Origin: Arthrobacter livingstonensis
GTDB lineage: Bacteria; Actinomycetota; Actinomycetes; Actinomycetales; Micrococcaceae
DNA: 64,000 nt
Assembly: GCF_003219815.1 (NCBI RefSeq)
Contig: NZ_QJVD01000023.1
Coordinates: 1-64,000 of the forward strand
Direction: 5' to 3'
Positions 16,400 to 24,658 of the stretch are shown one piece after another; position 1 is the first letter of the stretch, and each line of letters opens with the position of its first letter. Both the position numbers and the translations under genes were made by a program. Under the pieces are notes generated by a model. It was not told where the DNA came from. It did no database searches and was given only the letters and a program-made list of their open reading frames with translations.

Positions 16400-17986
16400 A
16401 TGGGCTCCGCAGGCCGGTCCTCAGCCGGCGACGTTGGCGTTGCCCCGGCGCGGATCAGCGCCAAGGGGTGGGGCTGGCAGCATTCGGGCCGCGCCGCCAA
16501 GGCCATCCACGATCTCAACCTTGCGATCGAGCCGGGCGAACGCGTGCTGCTGCTGGGGCCCTCGGGCGCCGGAAAGTCGACGCTGCTGCACGCGCTGGCG
16601 GGGGTGCTGGGCGCCGATGAAGACGCCGACGAGTTTGGCTCCCTCCTTATCGACGGCGCGCCCGTGGCGCAGGCACGCGGCCGGACCGGGCTCATGCAGC
16701 AGGATCCCGACTCGCAGGTGGTGCTCTCGCGCATCGGCGATGACGTTGCCTTTGGTGCCGAAAACCTCGCCGTGCCGCGGGAGGAAATCTGGCGCCGCGT
16801 GCCCGCCGCGCTCGACGCCGTCGGCCTGGCGCTGCCGCTGGACCACCCCAGCTCCGCTCTGTCCGGCGGGCAAAAGCAGCGCCTTGGCCTCGCCGGCATG
16901 CTCGCCATGCGGCCCGGCCTGTTGCTCCTCGACGAGCCCACCGCGAATCTCGACCCGGCCGGCGTGGTGGACGTGCGCGACGCCGTGCGGCGCAGCCTGG
17001 ATGAAACGGGCGCCACACTGGTCGTCGTGGAACACCGCGTATCGGTCTGGCTCGACGTGGTGGACAGGATTGTGGTGCTGGCCCCCACGGCCGCAGGGGA
17101 GCCCGGCGGAGTGCTGCTGGACGGCCCTCCCGCCGCGGTGCTTGCCCAGGCCGGCGGATTGTTGATGGCGGCCGGGGTGTGGGTGCCCGGGCACGTGCCC
17201 GCCGTGCGCCCGCGCACGTCCCTCCCCTCGGGCGACGCCGGTTCCCGCCTGCTGCTGGAGGCGGAGGATCTTGCCGTCTCCCGGCAGAAAAGCCGGCGCG
17301 GGCACCCGGCGGTGCCGGCCGCCGTCGTGCCCTCGGTGCGGATATCCGCCGGACAGGTGCTCAGCGTGACCGGGCCCAACGGTGCAGGGAAGTCGACGCT
17401 GGCACTGACACTGGCGGGACTCCTGCCTGCCGTGGGGGGACGCCTCCACGCGAACGAGCCCTTGGCCCGCGGTGCCGGCAGTGCGCCACTGAAATGGCGC
17501 GGAAGGGAGCTGATCAGCCGGATCGGCACTGTCTTCCAGGAGCCGGAGCACCAATTTGTGACCGGAAGCGTGCGGGACGAGCTGTTGTTTGCCCCGCGGC
17601 TGTTGGGCCAGGGCGGGGAAAAAGTGGAGGAACTGCTGACCCGGCTGCGGCTGGACCACGTGGCCGACGCCAACCCGTTTACCTTGTCCGGCGGGGAAAA
17701 ACGGCGGCTGTCCGTGGCCACGGTGCTGGCCGCCAGCCCGCAGGTGCTGGTCCTGGATGAACCCACGTTCGGCCAGGACGCGAACACCTGGGCAGAGCTG
17801 GCCTCGCTGCTGACCGAACTGCTCGACGCCGGCACGGCCGTGGTGTCCGTGACTCACGACGCGGCGTTCACCACGGTGCTGGGCGGAGACAGGCTGGTGC
17901 TGGGTGACACTGTTGAAGTTGGAGATGGTGACCGCTCCGCGGGTACTGCGCACCCTGCCGCCCCGGCCAAGGCGGTGCGGCGATGA
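16400..17986 (+). CDS. ykoD: ECF transporter ATP-binding protein with two ABC domains (YkoD-like)
   Basis: A 528-aa double ATPase. Domain 1 has Walker A GPSGAGKST, signature LSGGQKQRLGLA and Walker B LLLLDEPTANLD; domain 2 (from about residue 285) has GPNGAGKST, LSGGEKRRLSVA and LVLDEPTFGQD. Both have Q-loops (LMQQDPDSQV and VFQEPEHQFV, the latter typical of ECF ATPases). The ATG at 16400 lies 2 bp after the ykoE stop; the frame is open far upstream but there it only overlaps ykoE. It energises uptake with the S and T components. Overlaps the next gene by ATGA. Confidence 0.93.
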   Translation: MGSAGRSSAGDVGVAPARISAKGWGWQHSGRAAKAIHDLNLAIEPGERVLLLGPSGAGKSTLLHALAGVLGADEDADEFGSLLIDGAPVAQARGRTGLMQQDPDSQVVLSRIGDDVAFGAENLAVPREEIWRRVPAALDAVGLALPLDHPSSALSGGQKQRLGLAGMLAMRPGLLLLDEPTANLDPAGVVDVRDAVRRSLDETGATLVVVEHRVSVWLDVVDRIVVLAPTAAGEPGGVLLDGPPAAVLAQAGGLLMAAGVWVPGHVPAVRPRTSLPSGDAGSRLLLEAEDLAVSRQKSRRGHPAVPAAVVPSVRISAGQVLSVTGPNGAGKSTLALTLAGLLPAVGGRLHANEPLARGAGSAPLKWRGRELISRIGTVFQEPEHQFVTGSVRDELLFAPRLLGQGGEKVEELLTRLRLDHVADANPFTLSGGEKRRLSVATVLAASPQVLVLDEPTFGQDANTWAELASLLTELLDAGTAVVSVTHDAAFTTVLGGDRLVLGDTVEVGDGDRSAGTAHPAAPAKAVRR

Positions 17987-18780
17987 GTGTAGACATTTTG
18001 GCGCAGCCGCGCTCACGCGCATGGCTGTCCCGGGCCAATCCGTTGGCCAAGCTGGGTGCCGGCATGGCCATCACCCTTGTCCTGCTGGTCAGCGTTGACT
18101 GGGTGTCGGCCACGGTGGCGCTGGTGCTGGAACTTGCGCTGCTGCCCCTCGCCGGCCTGGCTGCCGGCACATTGCTGCGGCGCGGCTGGCCGATCTTGAT
18201 GGCCGCCGTGGTGGGGGGCTATGGCACGGCCCTGCTGGCCCCCAAAACCGGGGAGATGCTCCTGGCCGTGGGTCCACTGACGTTTACCTCCGGGTCGGTG
18301 GTGGCCGGTGTGGCGATTGCGCTGCGCGGGCTGGCCATTGCGCTCCCGGGCATCATTGTGCTGGCCAGCACCGATCCCACGGACCTGGCCGACGCGCTGG
18401 CGCAAAAACTGCGCCTCCCGCACCGCTTTGTGCTGGGCGCGCTCGCCGCCATGCGCCTGGTGGGGCTGCTGGTGGCGGAGTGGCAGACGCTGGGCATGGC
18501 GCGGCGCGCCCGCGGCGTGGGTGGGGAACCGGGCTTCTTCAGCGGGTTGAAGGCCTCGCTGGGACAGGCCATGGCCCTGCTGGTCCAGGCCATCCGCCGG
18601 GCGTCGCGGCTGGCGGTCACCATGGAGGCCAAGGGCTTTGGTGCCGGGCCGCGCACGTGGGCCCGGGAATCCACGTTCACCGGCCGTGATGTCTGGGTGG
18701 CGGCTGGGGGACTGGTGATCGCCGCGGTGTCGGTGGCAGCCGCCGTCGTCCTGGGGAGCTGGAACCCGGTGCTGGGCTAA
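17983..18780 (+). CDS. ykoC: ECF transporter transmembrane (T) component, YkoC-like
   Basis: A 265-aa CbiQ/EcfT-type membrane protein with five or six helices. Two cytoplasmic coupling motifs of the family are visible: LGMARRARGVGG near residue 170 and VTMEAKGFGAG near 215 (the A-R-G and A-K-G ATPase-docking segments). ATG overlaps the stop of the ATPase gene. It completes the TPP-controlled importer. Confidence 0.92.
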   Translation: MSVDILAQPRSRAWLSRANPLAKLGAGMAITLVLLVSVDWVSATVALVLELALLPLAGLAAGTLLRRGWPILMAAVVGGYGTALLAPKTGEMLLAVGPLTFTSGSVVAGVAIALRGLAIALPGIIVLASTDPTDLADALAQKLRLPHRFVLGALAAMRLVGLLVAEWQTLGMARRARGVGGEPGFFSGLKASLGQAMALLVQAIRRASRLAVTMEAKGFGAGPRTWARESTFTGRDVWVAAGGLVIAAVSVAAAVVLGSWNPVLG

Positions 18781-18794
18781 ACCCTGCCGCCTGC

Positions 18795-18854
18795 GTAGCG
18801 GGTCCGTGTCGAAACCCGGCCACATGTTCGCCGGTCTCGGCACCGACCCGCTAC
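18795..18854. repeat. 10-bp inverted repeat downstream of ykoC
   Basis: gtagcgggtc (18795-18804) and gacccgctac (18845-18854) are exact inverted copies separated by 40 bp that contain further short pairings. It lies just after the ykoC stop and may be a terminator or a member of an extragenic repeat family. The rest of 18855-18950 shows no gene. Confidence 0.5.
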
Positions 18855-19010
18855 CTCGCCGGGGAAGCTTGCGTGGCGGAGACCCACCCCCGGGTGGGCA
18901 GGAGTAGCCTTGGTGAGGCGGGAACGCCCGCCCCGCATGCGATTTATCGCACAGGGTGGTTAATTTCACAACCATGGCGCCATTATTAGCGTGTAAGTCA
19001 CTAAATACCG

Positions 19011-19034
19011 ATGATATATGCTTCTCATGATATA
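19011..19034 (+). promoter_or_regulatory. AT-rich promoter region with paired 8-bp direct repeats
   Basis: atgatata occurs at 19011-19018 and 19027-19034, 16 bp apart, in an unusually AT-rich patch directly before the ATG at 19043. The spacing of about one and a half helical turns and the position suit autoregulation by the HTH domain of the following protein, but this is inference. Confidence 0.4.
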
Positions 19035-19042
19035 AAAGTGCT

Positions 19043-20575
19043 ATGACTCAAGTGGCTGCAGAAACCGTAGGTGTATTGGTCCGGGATGCGCGCAATGACC
19101 GGGGATGGACCCAGCTGCAACTCGCGGCGCAATTGGGCACCAGCCAAAGCGCCGTGGCGCGCATGGAACAGGGCAAGCAAAACCTTAGCTTGAAGATGAT
19201 CCAGCGCATGGAATCCCTGCTGGGCAAACGCATCGTCAATGTGGGTGGCATCCCCAAGAACGTGGTGACCCACCTGCGCGTGCACGGCGGCCGTGAGCTC
19301 TCCGGCAGCGTGGAGGTCAACTCCAGCAAGAACGCCGGCGTCGCGCTGCTGTGCGCCAGCCTCCTGAACCGCGGCACCACCACGTTGCGCCGCCTGGCCC
19401 GCATTGAAGAGGTCAACCGCATCGTGGAGTTGCTCACCAGCATTGGCGTCGAGTGTGAATGGCTCAACGCCAACGACCTGCAGATCCGCCGCCCCGCCAC
19501 GCTGGACCTGGCCGCCATGGACATTGACGCGGCCAAGCGCACCCGTTCCGTCATCATGCTGCTGGGCCCGCTGCTGGACCAACAGGACGTTTACCGCATC
19601 CCCTACGCCGGCGGCTGCGACCTTGGCACCCGCACGGTGGAGCCCCACATGCAGGCCCTGCGTGAGTTTGGCCTGGCCGTCACCGCCCACGCCGGTTTTT
19701 ACCAGGTGCAGGCACCCGTCAGCGACGCCGAAGACCGCACGTTTGTCCTGACCGAACGCGGCGACACTGTCACCGAAAACGCCATCATGGCCGCCGCGCA
19801 CCGTGTTGGCACCACCGTGATCCGCAATGCGAGCCCGAACTACATGGTGCAGGACCTGTGCTTCTACCTGCAGGAACTGGGCGTGCAGGTGGAGGGCATC
19901 GGCTCCACCACGCTGACCATCCGCGGCAAGTCCCGCATCGACGTGGACATTGAATACGCGCCGTCCGAGGACCCCATTGAGGCCATGAGCCTGATCACCG
20001 CGGGCATCGTTACCAAGTCGGAAGTCACCGTCACGCGCGTGCCCATCGAGTTCATGGAAATTGAACTCAAGGTGCTCGAGCAGATGGGCTTCCGCTACCT
20101 GAAATCAGCCGAATACACGGCCCGCAACGGCAAGACCCGCCTGGTGGACATCACCACGCTGCCCTCGGAGCTGCATGCCTCGCCCGACAAGATCCACCCC
20201 ATGCCGTTCCCGGGGCTGAACATCGACAACCTGCCGTTCTTCGCCGTCATCGCCTCCTGCGCCGAGGGCACCACGCTCATCCACGACTGGGTGTACGAGG
20301 GCCGCGCCATCTATCTCACCGAGCTGAACCGGCTCGGCGCCGGGGTGCGGCTGCTGGACCCGCACCGGATCGACATCAAGGGCCCCACGGCGTGGCGCGC
20401 GGCCGAGATCGGCTGCCCGCCGGCACTCCGCCCCGCCGCCTGCATCCTGCTGGCCATGCTTGCCGCCAAGGGCACGTCCGAGCTGCGCAACATTTACGTC
20501 ATCGAGCGCGGCTACGAGGACCTGGCCGAGCGCCTGAACACCATTGGCGCGGAAATCGAGTACTTCCAGGACTAA
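19043..20575 (+). CDS. XRE-type HTH domain fused to a MurA-like enolpyruvyl transferase
   Basis: A 510-aa fusion. Residues 8-62 form a lambda-repressor-type helix-turn-helix (VRDARNDRGWTQLQLAAQLG, SQSAVARMEQGKQNLS). Residues 75-510 are an EPSP-synthase-fold UDP-N-acetylglucosamine enolpyruvyl transferase module. The key MurA residues appear conserved: Lys in SSKNAG (K96), Cys in AGGCDLGTR (C192, the position attacked by fosfomycin) and the following Arg (R197), so the domain may be catalytic rather than a relic. This is not the usual stand-alone 420-aa MurA, which I expect elsewhere in the genome. It may be a UDP-sugar-sensing regulator, a second MurA, or both. Monocistronic; AT-rich promoter. 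Confidence 0.88.
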   Translation: MTQVAAETVGVLVRDARNDRGWTQLQLAAQLGTSQSAVARMEQGKQNLSLKMIQRMESLLGKRIVNVGGIPKNVVTHLRVHGGRELSGSVEVNSSKNAGVALLCASLLNRGTTTLRRLARIEEVNRIVELLTSIGVECEWLNANDLQIRRPATLDLAAMDIDAAKRTRSVIMLLGPLLDQQDVYRIPYAGGCDLGTRTVEPHMQALREFGLAVTAHAGFYQVQAPVSDAEDRTFVLTERGDTVTENAIMAAAHRVGTTVIRNASPNYMVQDLCFYLQELGVQVEGIGSTTLTIRGKSRIDVDIEYAPSEDPIEAMSLITAGIVTKSEVTVTRVPIEFMEIELKVLEQMGFRYLKSAEYTARNGKTRLVDITTLPSELHASPDKIHPMPFPGLNIDNLPFFAVIASCAEGTTLIHDWVYEGRAIYLTELNRLGAGVRLLDPHRIDIKGPTAWRAAEIGCPPALRPAACILLAMLAAKGTSELRNIYVIERGYEDLAERLNTIGAEIEYFQD

Positions 20576-20637
20576 GCGCCAAAGTACGACGGCGGCCGGT
20601 CACCTTCCCCTGGAAGGCCACCTCCCCGTTTGCTGCC

Positions 20638-20734
20638 TCCCACTGCTCGCAAGTCCCCGGCCGTTCCCACTGCTCGCAAGTCCCCGGCCGTTCCCACTGC
20701 TCGCAAGTCCCCGGCCGTTCCCACTGCTCGCAAG
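20638..20734. repeat. 27-bp tandem repeat, 3.6 copies
   Basis: Three exact 27-bp units start at 20638, 20665 and 20692, and a fourth begins at 20719 but diverges after 16 bp. The unit core is ctgctcgcaagtccccgg. It lies between the convergent HTH-MurA gene and metZ. Although 27 is a multiple of three, no gene with start signals uses it. Confidence 0.9.
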
Positions 20735-20764
20735 CTCGCAGCGGGGCCCTCGCGGCAGTGGGCC
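20719..20764. repeat. 46-bp dispersed repeat, copy A
   Basis: This segment matches 39001-39046 on the opposite strand at 42 of 46 positions by direct reading. Copy A has inverted ends cccactgc (20720-20727) and gcagtggg (20755-20762). Both copies are in spacers between convergent genes. The last tandem unit of the 27-bp repeat forms its left end. Confidence 0.75.
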
Positions 20765-20806
20765 CCCGCAGCGGGTCCCTCGCCAGCTCTCTTACCCTCG
20801 GTTGTT

Positions 20807-22018
20807 CTAGATCGCGGCCAGCGCCTGTTCCAGGTCCTTCTTCAGGTCACCCAGGTCCTCCAGGCCCACGGAGAGGCGCAGGACGCCGTCGGACAGGCCG
20901 ATGGCGGCACGGCCCTCCGGTCCCATGGCGCGGTGAGTGGTGGTGGCCGGGTGGGTGATCAAGGACTTGGTGTCGCCGAGGTTGTTGGAGATGTCAACGA
21001 TCTGCAGGGCATTCAACAGCTTGAAGGCGGCGTCCTTGCGGGTTCCGCTAGCGGGCTGCGCCAGTTCAAAGGTCAGCACGGTGCCCCCGGCCTTCATCTG
21101 CTTTGTGGCCAGCTCATACTGCGGGTGCGAGGGCAGCAGCGGGTACTTGACCCAACTGATCTGCGGCGCGGCCTCCAGGTATTCGCCCAGGGCCAGGGCG
21201 CTGGCGCAGGAGGCGTTGACGCGCAGGCCCATGGTTTCCAGGCCCTTGGTCAGGACCCACGCGTTGAAGGCTGACAGTGCCGGGCCCGTGTGGCGCATCA
21301 GGTTTTTCACTGGGCCGTCAATGAACTCCTTGGTGCCCAGGATGGCGCCGCCCAGAACCCTGCCCTGCCCGTCAATGTGCTTGGTGCCGGAGTAGACAAC
21401 GATGTCCGCGCCAAAGTCGCCGCAGCGCTGGAGCAGGGGGGTGGCAAACACGTTATCCGCCACGACCTTGGCGCCGGCCGCATGGGCCAGCTCGCAGACA
21501 GCGGCAATGTCCACAATTTCCTGCATGGGGTTGGACGGCGATTCAAAGAACACCGCGGTCGTCGGCACGGACAAAGCCGACCGCCACTGGTCCAAGTCCG
21601 GTCCGTCGACAAACACCGTTTCCACGCCCCAGCGGGGAAGCAGTTCGTTCAAGATGACAAAGCAGGAGCCGAACAGGGAACGGGAGGCCACCACGCGGTC
21701 CCCGGCACCCAGCAGGGCGCCCAGGGCGGTGAACACGGCGGACATGCCGGACGCCGTCGCAAAGCAGGCTTCCTTGCCTTCGAGCAGGCGCAGCCGCTCC
21801 TGGAAGGTGGCCACGGAGGGGTTGCCGTAGCGGGAATACACGAAACGGTCCACCTCGCCGGTGAAGGACTGCTCGGCATGCTCGGCGGATTCGTAAACGA
21901 AGCCCGAGTTCAGGAAGATGGCCTCGGACGTCTCCTGGAAGTTGCTGCGGTCCAGACCGCCGCGCACAGCCTGGGTGTCTTCCGCCCATGTGGCGGCGTG
22001 CTCATTAAAGTTGCTCAA
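20807..22018 (-). CDS. metZ: O-succinylhomoserine sulfhydrylase
   Basis: A 403-aa PLP enzyme of the Cys/Met metabolism family, expected to make homocysteine from O-succinyl(or acetyl)homoserine and sulfide. The PLP lysine lies in VVYSGTKHIDGQGRVLGG near residue 210; other marks are YSRYGNPSVATFQERL, ATASGMSAVF and NLGDTKSLITHPATTTH. The opening NFQETSEAIFLNSGFVYESA is characteristic of MetZ rather than cystathionine gamma-synthase. It is third in a SAM-IV-riboswitch operon after DUF1737 and rhodanese genes (57-bp gap), consistent with methionine control. Confidence 0.92.
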   Translation of the reverse strand: MSNFNEHAATWAEDTQAVRGGLDRSNFQETSEAIFLNSGFVYESAEHAEQSFTGEVDRFVYSRYGNPSVATFQERLRLLEGKEACFATASGMSAVFTALGALLGAGDRVVASRSLFGSCFVILNELLPRWGVETVFVDGPDLDQWRSALSVPTTAVFFESPSNPMQEIVDIAAVCELAHAAGAKVVADNVFATPLLQRCGDFGADIVVYSGTKHIDGQGRVLGGAILGTKEFIDGPVKNLMRHTGPALSAFNAWVLTKGLETMGLRVNASCASALALGEYLEAAPQISWVKYPLLPSHPQYELATKQMKAGGTVLTFELAQPASGTRKDAAFKLLNALQIVDISNNLGDTKSLITHPATTTHRAMGPEGRAAIGLSDGVLRLSVGLEDLGDLKKDLEQALAAI

Positions 22019-22075
22019 TTGCTGTTGTTTCCTTAGCTTTCGCTGGTGGTGCCGGGTTCGAGGGCGAAAATGTTG

Positions 22076-22468
22076 CTATTTCCAGGGCAGCTTGCGGTTC
22101 TTCCAGCCGTTGACAATCCTGTCCCCGTAGCCGTCGGGCACGCCCTCGAAGCCCTCGAGCACATTGAATGCCGTGTACCCGGCAGCGGTGGCGGCCTCGG
22201 CGGCGGCAATGGATCGGGCGCCCGAGCGGCACAGGATCACCAGCGGCTTCTCGAGGGGCACGGCCGCTTGCAGCTCTGCCAGAAAGGCGGAATTCGGCCC
22301 GCCCGTGGCAAGGTTCCACTGGATGAAGACGGGCTCGGTGTTCAGGACGGAAATGTCCGGGACGCCAATGTGCGCCCATTCGCCGTCGGTGCGCACGTCG
22401 ACCAGGACGGCGCCGCCGGCCACCTTGTCCCAGGCCTGGGCGGGCGCCAGGTCTCCGGCGTAGCTCAT
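22076..22468 (-). CDS. rhodanese-like sulfurtransferase
   Basis: A 130-aa single rhodanese domain. The active-site loop is LCRSGARSIAAAE, with Cys at the base and the Arg-rich C-x5-R arrangement of sulfurtransferases; VLVDVRTDGEWAHIGVP is the N-terminal signature. The ATG at 22468 overlaps the stop of the DUF1737 gene (ATGA). Lying between DUF1737 and metZ under a SAM-IV riboswitch, it probably handles persulfide or sulfide for homocysteine synthesis, which is inference from context. Confidence 0.9.
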   Translation of the reverse strand: MSYAGDLAPAQAWDKVAGGAVLVDVRTDGEWAHIGVPDISVLNTEPVFIQWNLATGGPNSAFLAELQAAVPLEKPLVILCRSGARSIAAAEAATAAGYTAFNVLEGFEGVPDGYGDRIVNGWKNRKLPWK

Positions 22469-22725
22469 GCGATACCCTCGCCGTCGAACTCCTCGGGATC
22501 TTCCAGGCCCGCGACGGCGTTGGCCACGGCGGCGTCGGAGGAGGCAACGGCGTGCGGGCGAATGACGGCCTGGGCACACACCACGGAGGTGCCGTTGAAA
22601 GTCACGGCGGGGCCGCCGTGCAGGATGTAGCCCTCGGCCAGGGCGGCGGAGATCCGCTCACAGAAGGAGCGGTCGTCGGGCCCGGTGATCAGCCGGTAGG
22701 CCAACGGGGATTCTTCAGCGGACAT
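22465..22725 (-). CDS. DUF1737 protein
   Basis: An 86-aa protein. Residues 8-55 (YRLITGPDDRSFCERISAAL, EGYILHGGPAVTFNG) form a DUF1737 domain, a small fold of unknown function. The C-terminal 30 residues are Ala/Glu rich. The first gene after the SAM-IV riboswitch, overlapping the rhodanese gene by 4 nt. Its role in methionine or sulfur metabolism is suggested only by this operon. Confidence 0.82.
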   Translation of the reverse strand: MSAEESPLAYRLITGPDDRSFCERISAALAEGYILHGGPAVTFNGTSVVCAQAVIRPHAVASSDAAVANAVAGLEDPEEFDGEGIA

Positions 22726-22814
22726 GTGTACTCCTCAGTGCAGGTGGCGGTCGCTGCAAGCGGGTACTCATGCGGTGCACGGGTTCTTGATACCAGGCAC
22801 ACCGCGGGGCAGTT

Positions 22815-22935
22815 CGCGCTTGCAAGCCACAGCCGCAGTTAGCCGGGTTTGCCGAGTAGTCACCTGAGGCACCCCGCCGACACAGAGGGTTGCCGTCCAG
22901 CAAGTCAGGGCTTGGCGCTGGCACTCGTTACTCAC
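22815..22935 (-). promoter_or_regulatory. SAM-IV riboswitch
   Basis: Read on the minus strand the leader shows the S-adenosylmethionine aptamer core of the SAM-IV class: gagtgccagcgccaagccc, cttgctggacggcaaccctc, ggcggggtgcctcaggtga, then the pseudoknot-side helix region ending gcttgcaagcgcg. SAM-IV elements are known from actinobacteria upstream of sulfur-amino-acid genes. It precedes DUF1737-rhodanese-metZ, which should be shut off when SAM is high. Boundaries are approximate. Confidence 0.87.
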
Positions 22936-23056
22936 TTGAAAACTAACACACCGCACCCTGCCGCGGGCCGCCCCGAACCGTCAATGTGGCCCACCATGAC
23001 ATATTTGTTCATCCGGCACGGCCATCAAACGCCGGTCCGGATGGCAGGATAAGGTC

Positions 23057-23695
23057 ATGACAACCCGCCGCGTCCTGGCCGCCCTGCGCTTCCTCCTCGG
23101 CGGGGTGACCCTGACCGCCGTCGGCATTCAACTGGGCATCCATGTGGGGCACGGCTACAACGTACTGAACTTCTTCAGCTACTTCACCAATCTGGGCAAC
23201 ATCTTCGCCGCCGTGGTACTGCTGGTGGAGTCAGTCCTGGTGTGGCGCGGCAGGGAGCTCGGCCCCGCCTGGCAGATCCTGCGCTGGGTCTCCGTGGTGT
23301 GCATGGCGCTGGTGGGGATTGTGTTCAGCGCCCTGCTGCGCGACGTGGACCTGGGGTCGCTGCTGCCCTGGATCAACACCTGGCTGCACTACGTGATGCC
23401 CATTGCCGTGGTCGTTGACTGGCTCTTCCAGCCACCCCGGACGTCCATTTCCTTTCGCAGCCTGTGGATTGCCGTCCTATTCCCGCTGGCCTACCTGGCG
23501 TACTCGCTGGTCCGTGGGGCCGCCATCCATTGGTATGCGTACCCGTTCCTGAACCCGGACAACGGCGGCTACGGCGCGGTGGCACTGACGTGCGTCATCG
23601 TTGCCGTGGCATTCCTCGCCGTCAGCGCGGTGCTGCTGCTGGCCGGCAACAGGATCCGCCCGCTGGTCAGTGTGTCTGCGCAAGCAGCGCACTAA
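23057..23695 (+). CDS. Pr6Pr family membrane protein
   Basis: A 212-aa protein with six membrane helices. The family marks are FFSYFTNLGNIFAAVVLL, INTWLHYVMPIAVVVDWLF and the AIHWYAYPFLNP loop before helix 6, as in actinobacterial Pr6Pr/FAR-17a-like proteins of unknown function. It begins about 120 bp from the SAM-IV operon leader on the other strand. Its last 29 bp overlap the 3' end of the convergent aminotransferase gene. Confidence 0.83.
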   Translation: MTTRRVLAALRFLLGGVTLTAVGIQLGIHVGHGYNVLNFFSYFTNLGNIFAAVVLLVESVLVWRGRELGPAWQILRWVSVVCMALVGIVFSALLRDVDLGSLLPWINTWLHYVMPIAVVVDWLFQPPRTSISFRSLWIAVLFPLAYLAYSLVRGAAIHWYAYPFLNPDNGGYGAVALTCVIVAVAFLAVSAVLLLAGNRIRPLVSVSAQAAH

Positions 23696-24584
23696 GCTCG
23701 GCGGTCAGCCGGGCCCGCACCCGGGGAGTGCCGATCTCCCTGCCGTCGATGGTGTTCACCGGTGCCAACAGCCTGATGCTGGAAATCAGCCACACGGCGT
23801 CGGCGTCGCGCAGGTCCTCCGGCTTCACGGGGCCGTAACCCAGCTCCCAGCCGGCGTCCTTCGCCGCGGCAAACAGTGCGCCCTGGGTGGTGCCGGGCAA
23901 AATGCCGCTGTCCAGATTCGGCGTGATGAGCCGCTTGACGGGGGCACCGGAGTCGTCGGTGACGTGTGCGAGCAGGACGGACGACGTCGGTCCCTCCAAG
24001 ACGTGCCCGTCGCCGCTGGTGAAGATCACGTCGTCGGCTCCCTGGGCGTGGGCGTGGCGCAGGGCGGCCATGTTGACAGCGTAGGAGAGGGTCTTGGCGC
24101 CGAGCAGCAGCCAGGGGGCACGCCCGCTGACGGAACTGTCGTAGCCGCGGTCGAGCAGAATCACGTCCAGTCCCCTGGCCCGCTGCTCGGCCAGGAGGGG
24201 TGAAACGGCGGAAGCCTGCACCCAGGCCGTCGGCTTGTCCGCCCCTTCGGGACCGCGCGTGGCAATGAGCTTGATGACGATGTTGGTGTTGCCGTGCTCA
24301 TCCGGCTCCTGGGGCGAGGCGCCGGCAAAGGCCAGGGCCGCCGTCGCAATGGCCCGGAGCCAGGCCTCGGCGTCGGGGATGGCCAAGTCCAGTGCATGTG
24401 CGGACTTGGCAAGCCTGCCCAGGTGCGCCTGGACCTTGCGGGGCGCGCTGTTGACAGCCAGAAGGGATTCAAAAACGCCGTCGCCGCGGGTCACGCCCTG
24501 GTCGGTGGCCAGCAGGGCGGGGGAGCCGGCGTCGGCAATGCGCCCGTCGGGGAAAGCGGGGTCGAGAAACACCAAGACAGTCAT
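23667..24584 (-). CDS. pabC: class IV aminotransferase, probable 4-amino-4-deoxychorismate lyase
   Basis: A 305-aa PLP fold-type IV enzyme. The PLP lysine is in LLLGAKTLSYAVNMAALRHA (near residue 165), followed by GADDVIFTSGDGHVLEGPTS, and GILPGTTQGALFAAA binds the cofactor phosphate. It starts with LATDQGVTRGDGVFESL, close to lyases that release pyruvate from aminodeoxychorismate to give p-aminobenzoate. The kinase-PabB fusion gene, catalysing the preceding step, lies 2.8 kb away on the same strand. A D-amino-acid or branched-chain aminotransferase cannot be excluded. Its 3' end overlaps the Pr6Pr gene by 29 bp. Confidence 0.82.
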   Translation of the reverse strand: MTVLVFLDPAFPDGRIADAGSPALLATDQGVTRGDGVFESLLAVNSAPRKVQAHLGRLAKSAHALDLAIPDAEAWLRAIATAALAFAGASPQEPDEHGNTNIVIKLIATRGPEGADKPTAWVQASAVSPLLAEQRARGLDVILLDRGYDSSVSGRAPWLLLGAKTLSYAVNMAALRHAHAQGADDVIFTSGDGHVLEGPTSSVLLAHVTDDSGAPVKRLITPNLDSGILPGTTQGALFAAAKDAGWELGYGPVKPEDLRDADAVWLISSIRLLAPVNTIDGREIGTPRVRARLTAELSALLAQTH

Positions 24585-24658
24585 GTCTCGAGCTTAGTGC
24601 CCGGGCCCTGCGGGCCAGGGCCGGGCCGTAACCGGACCGGACCCGCCGTGCCGGTGGC

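Noticed and set aside
20630-21274. A frame encoding repeated ARKSPAVPT peptides
   Set aside because: It arises because the tandem unit is 27 bp; it then runs antisense through metZ, with no start signal.
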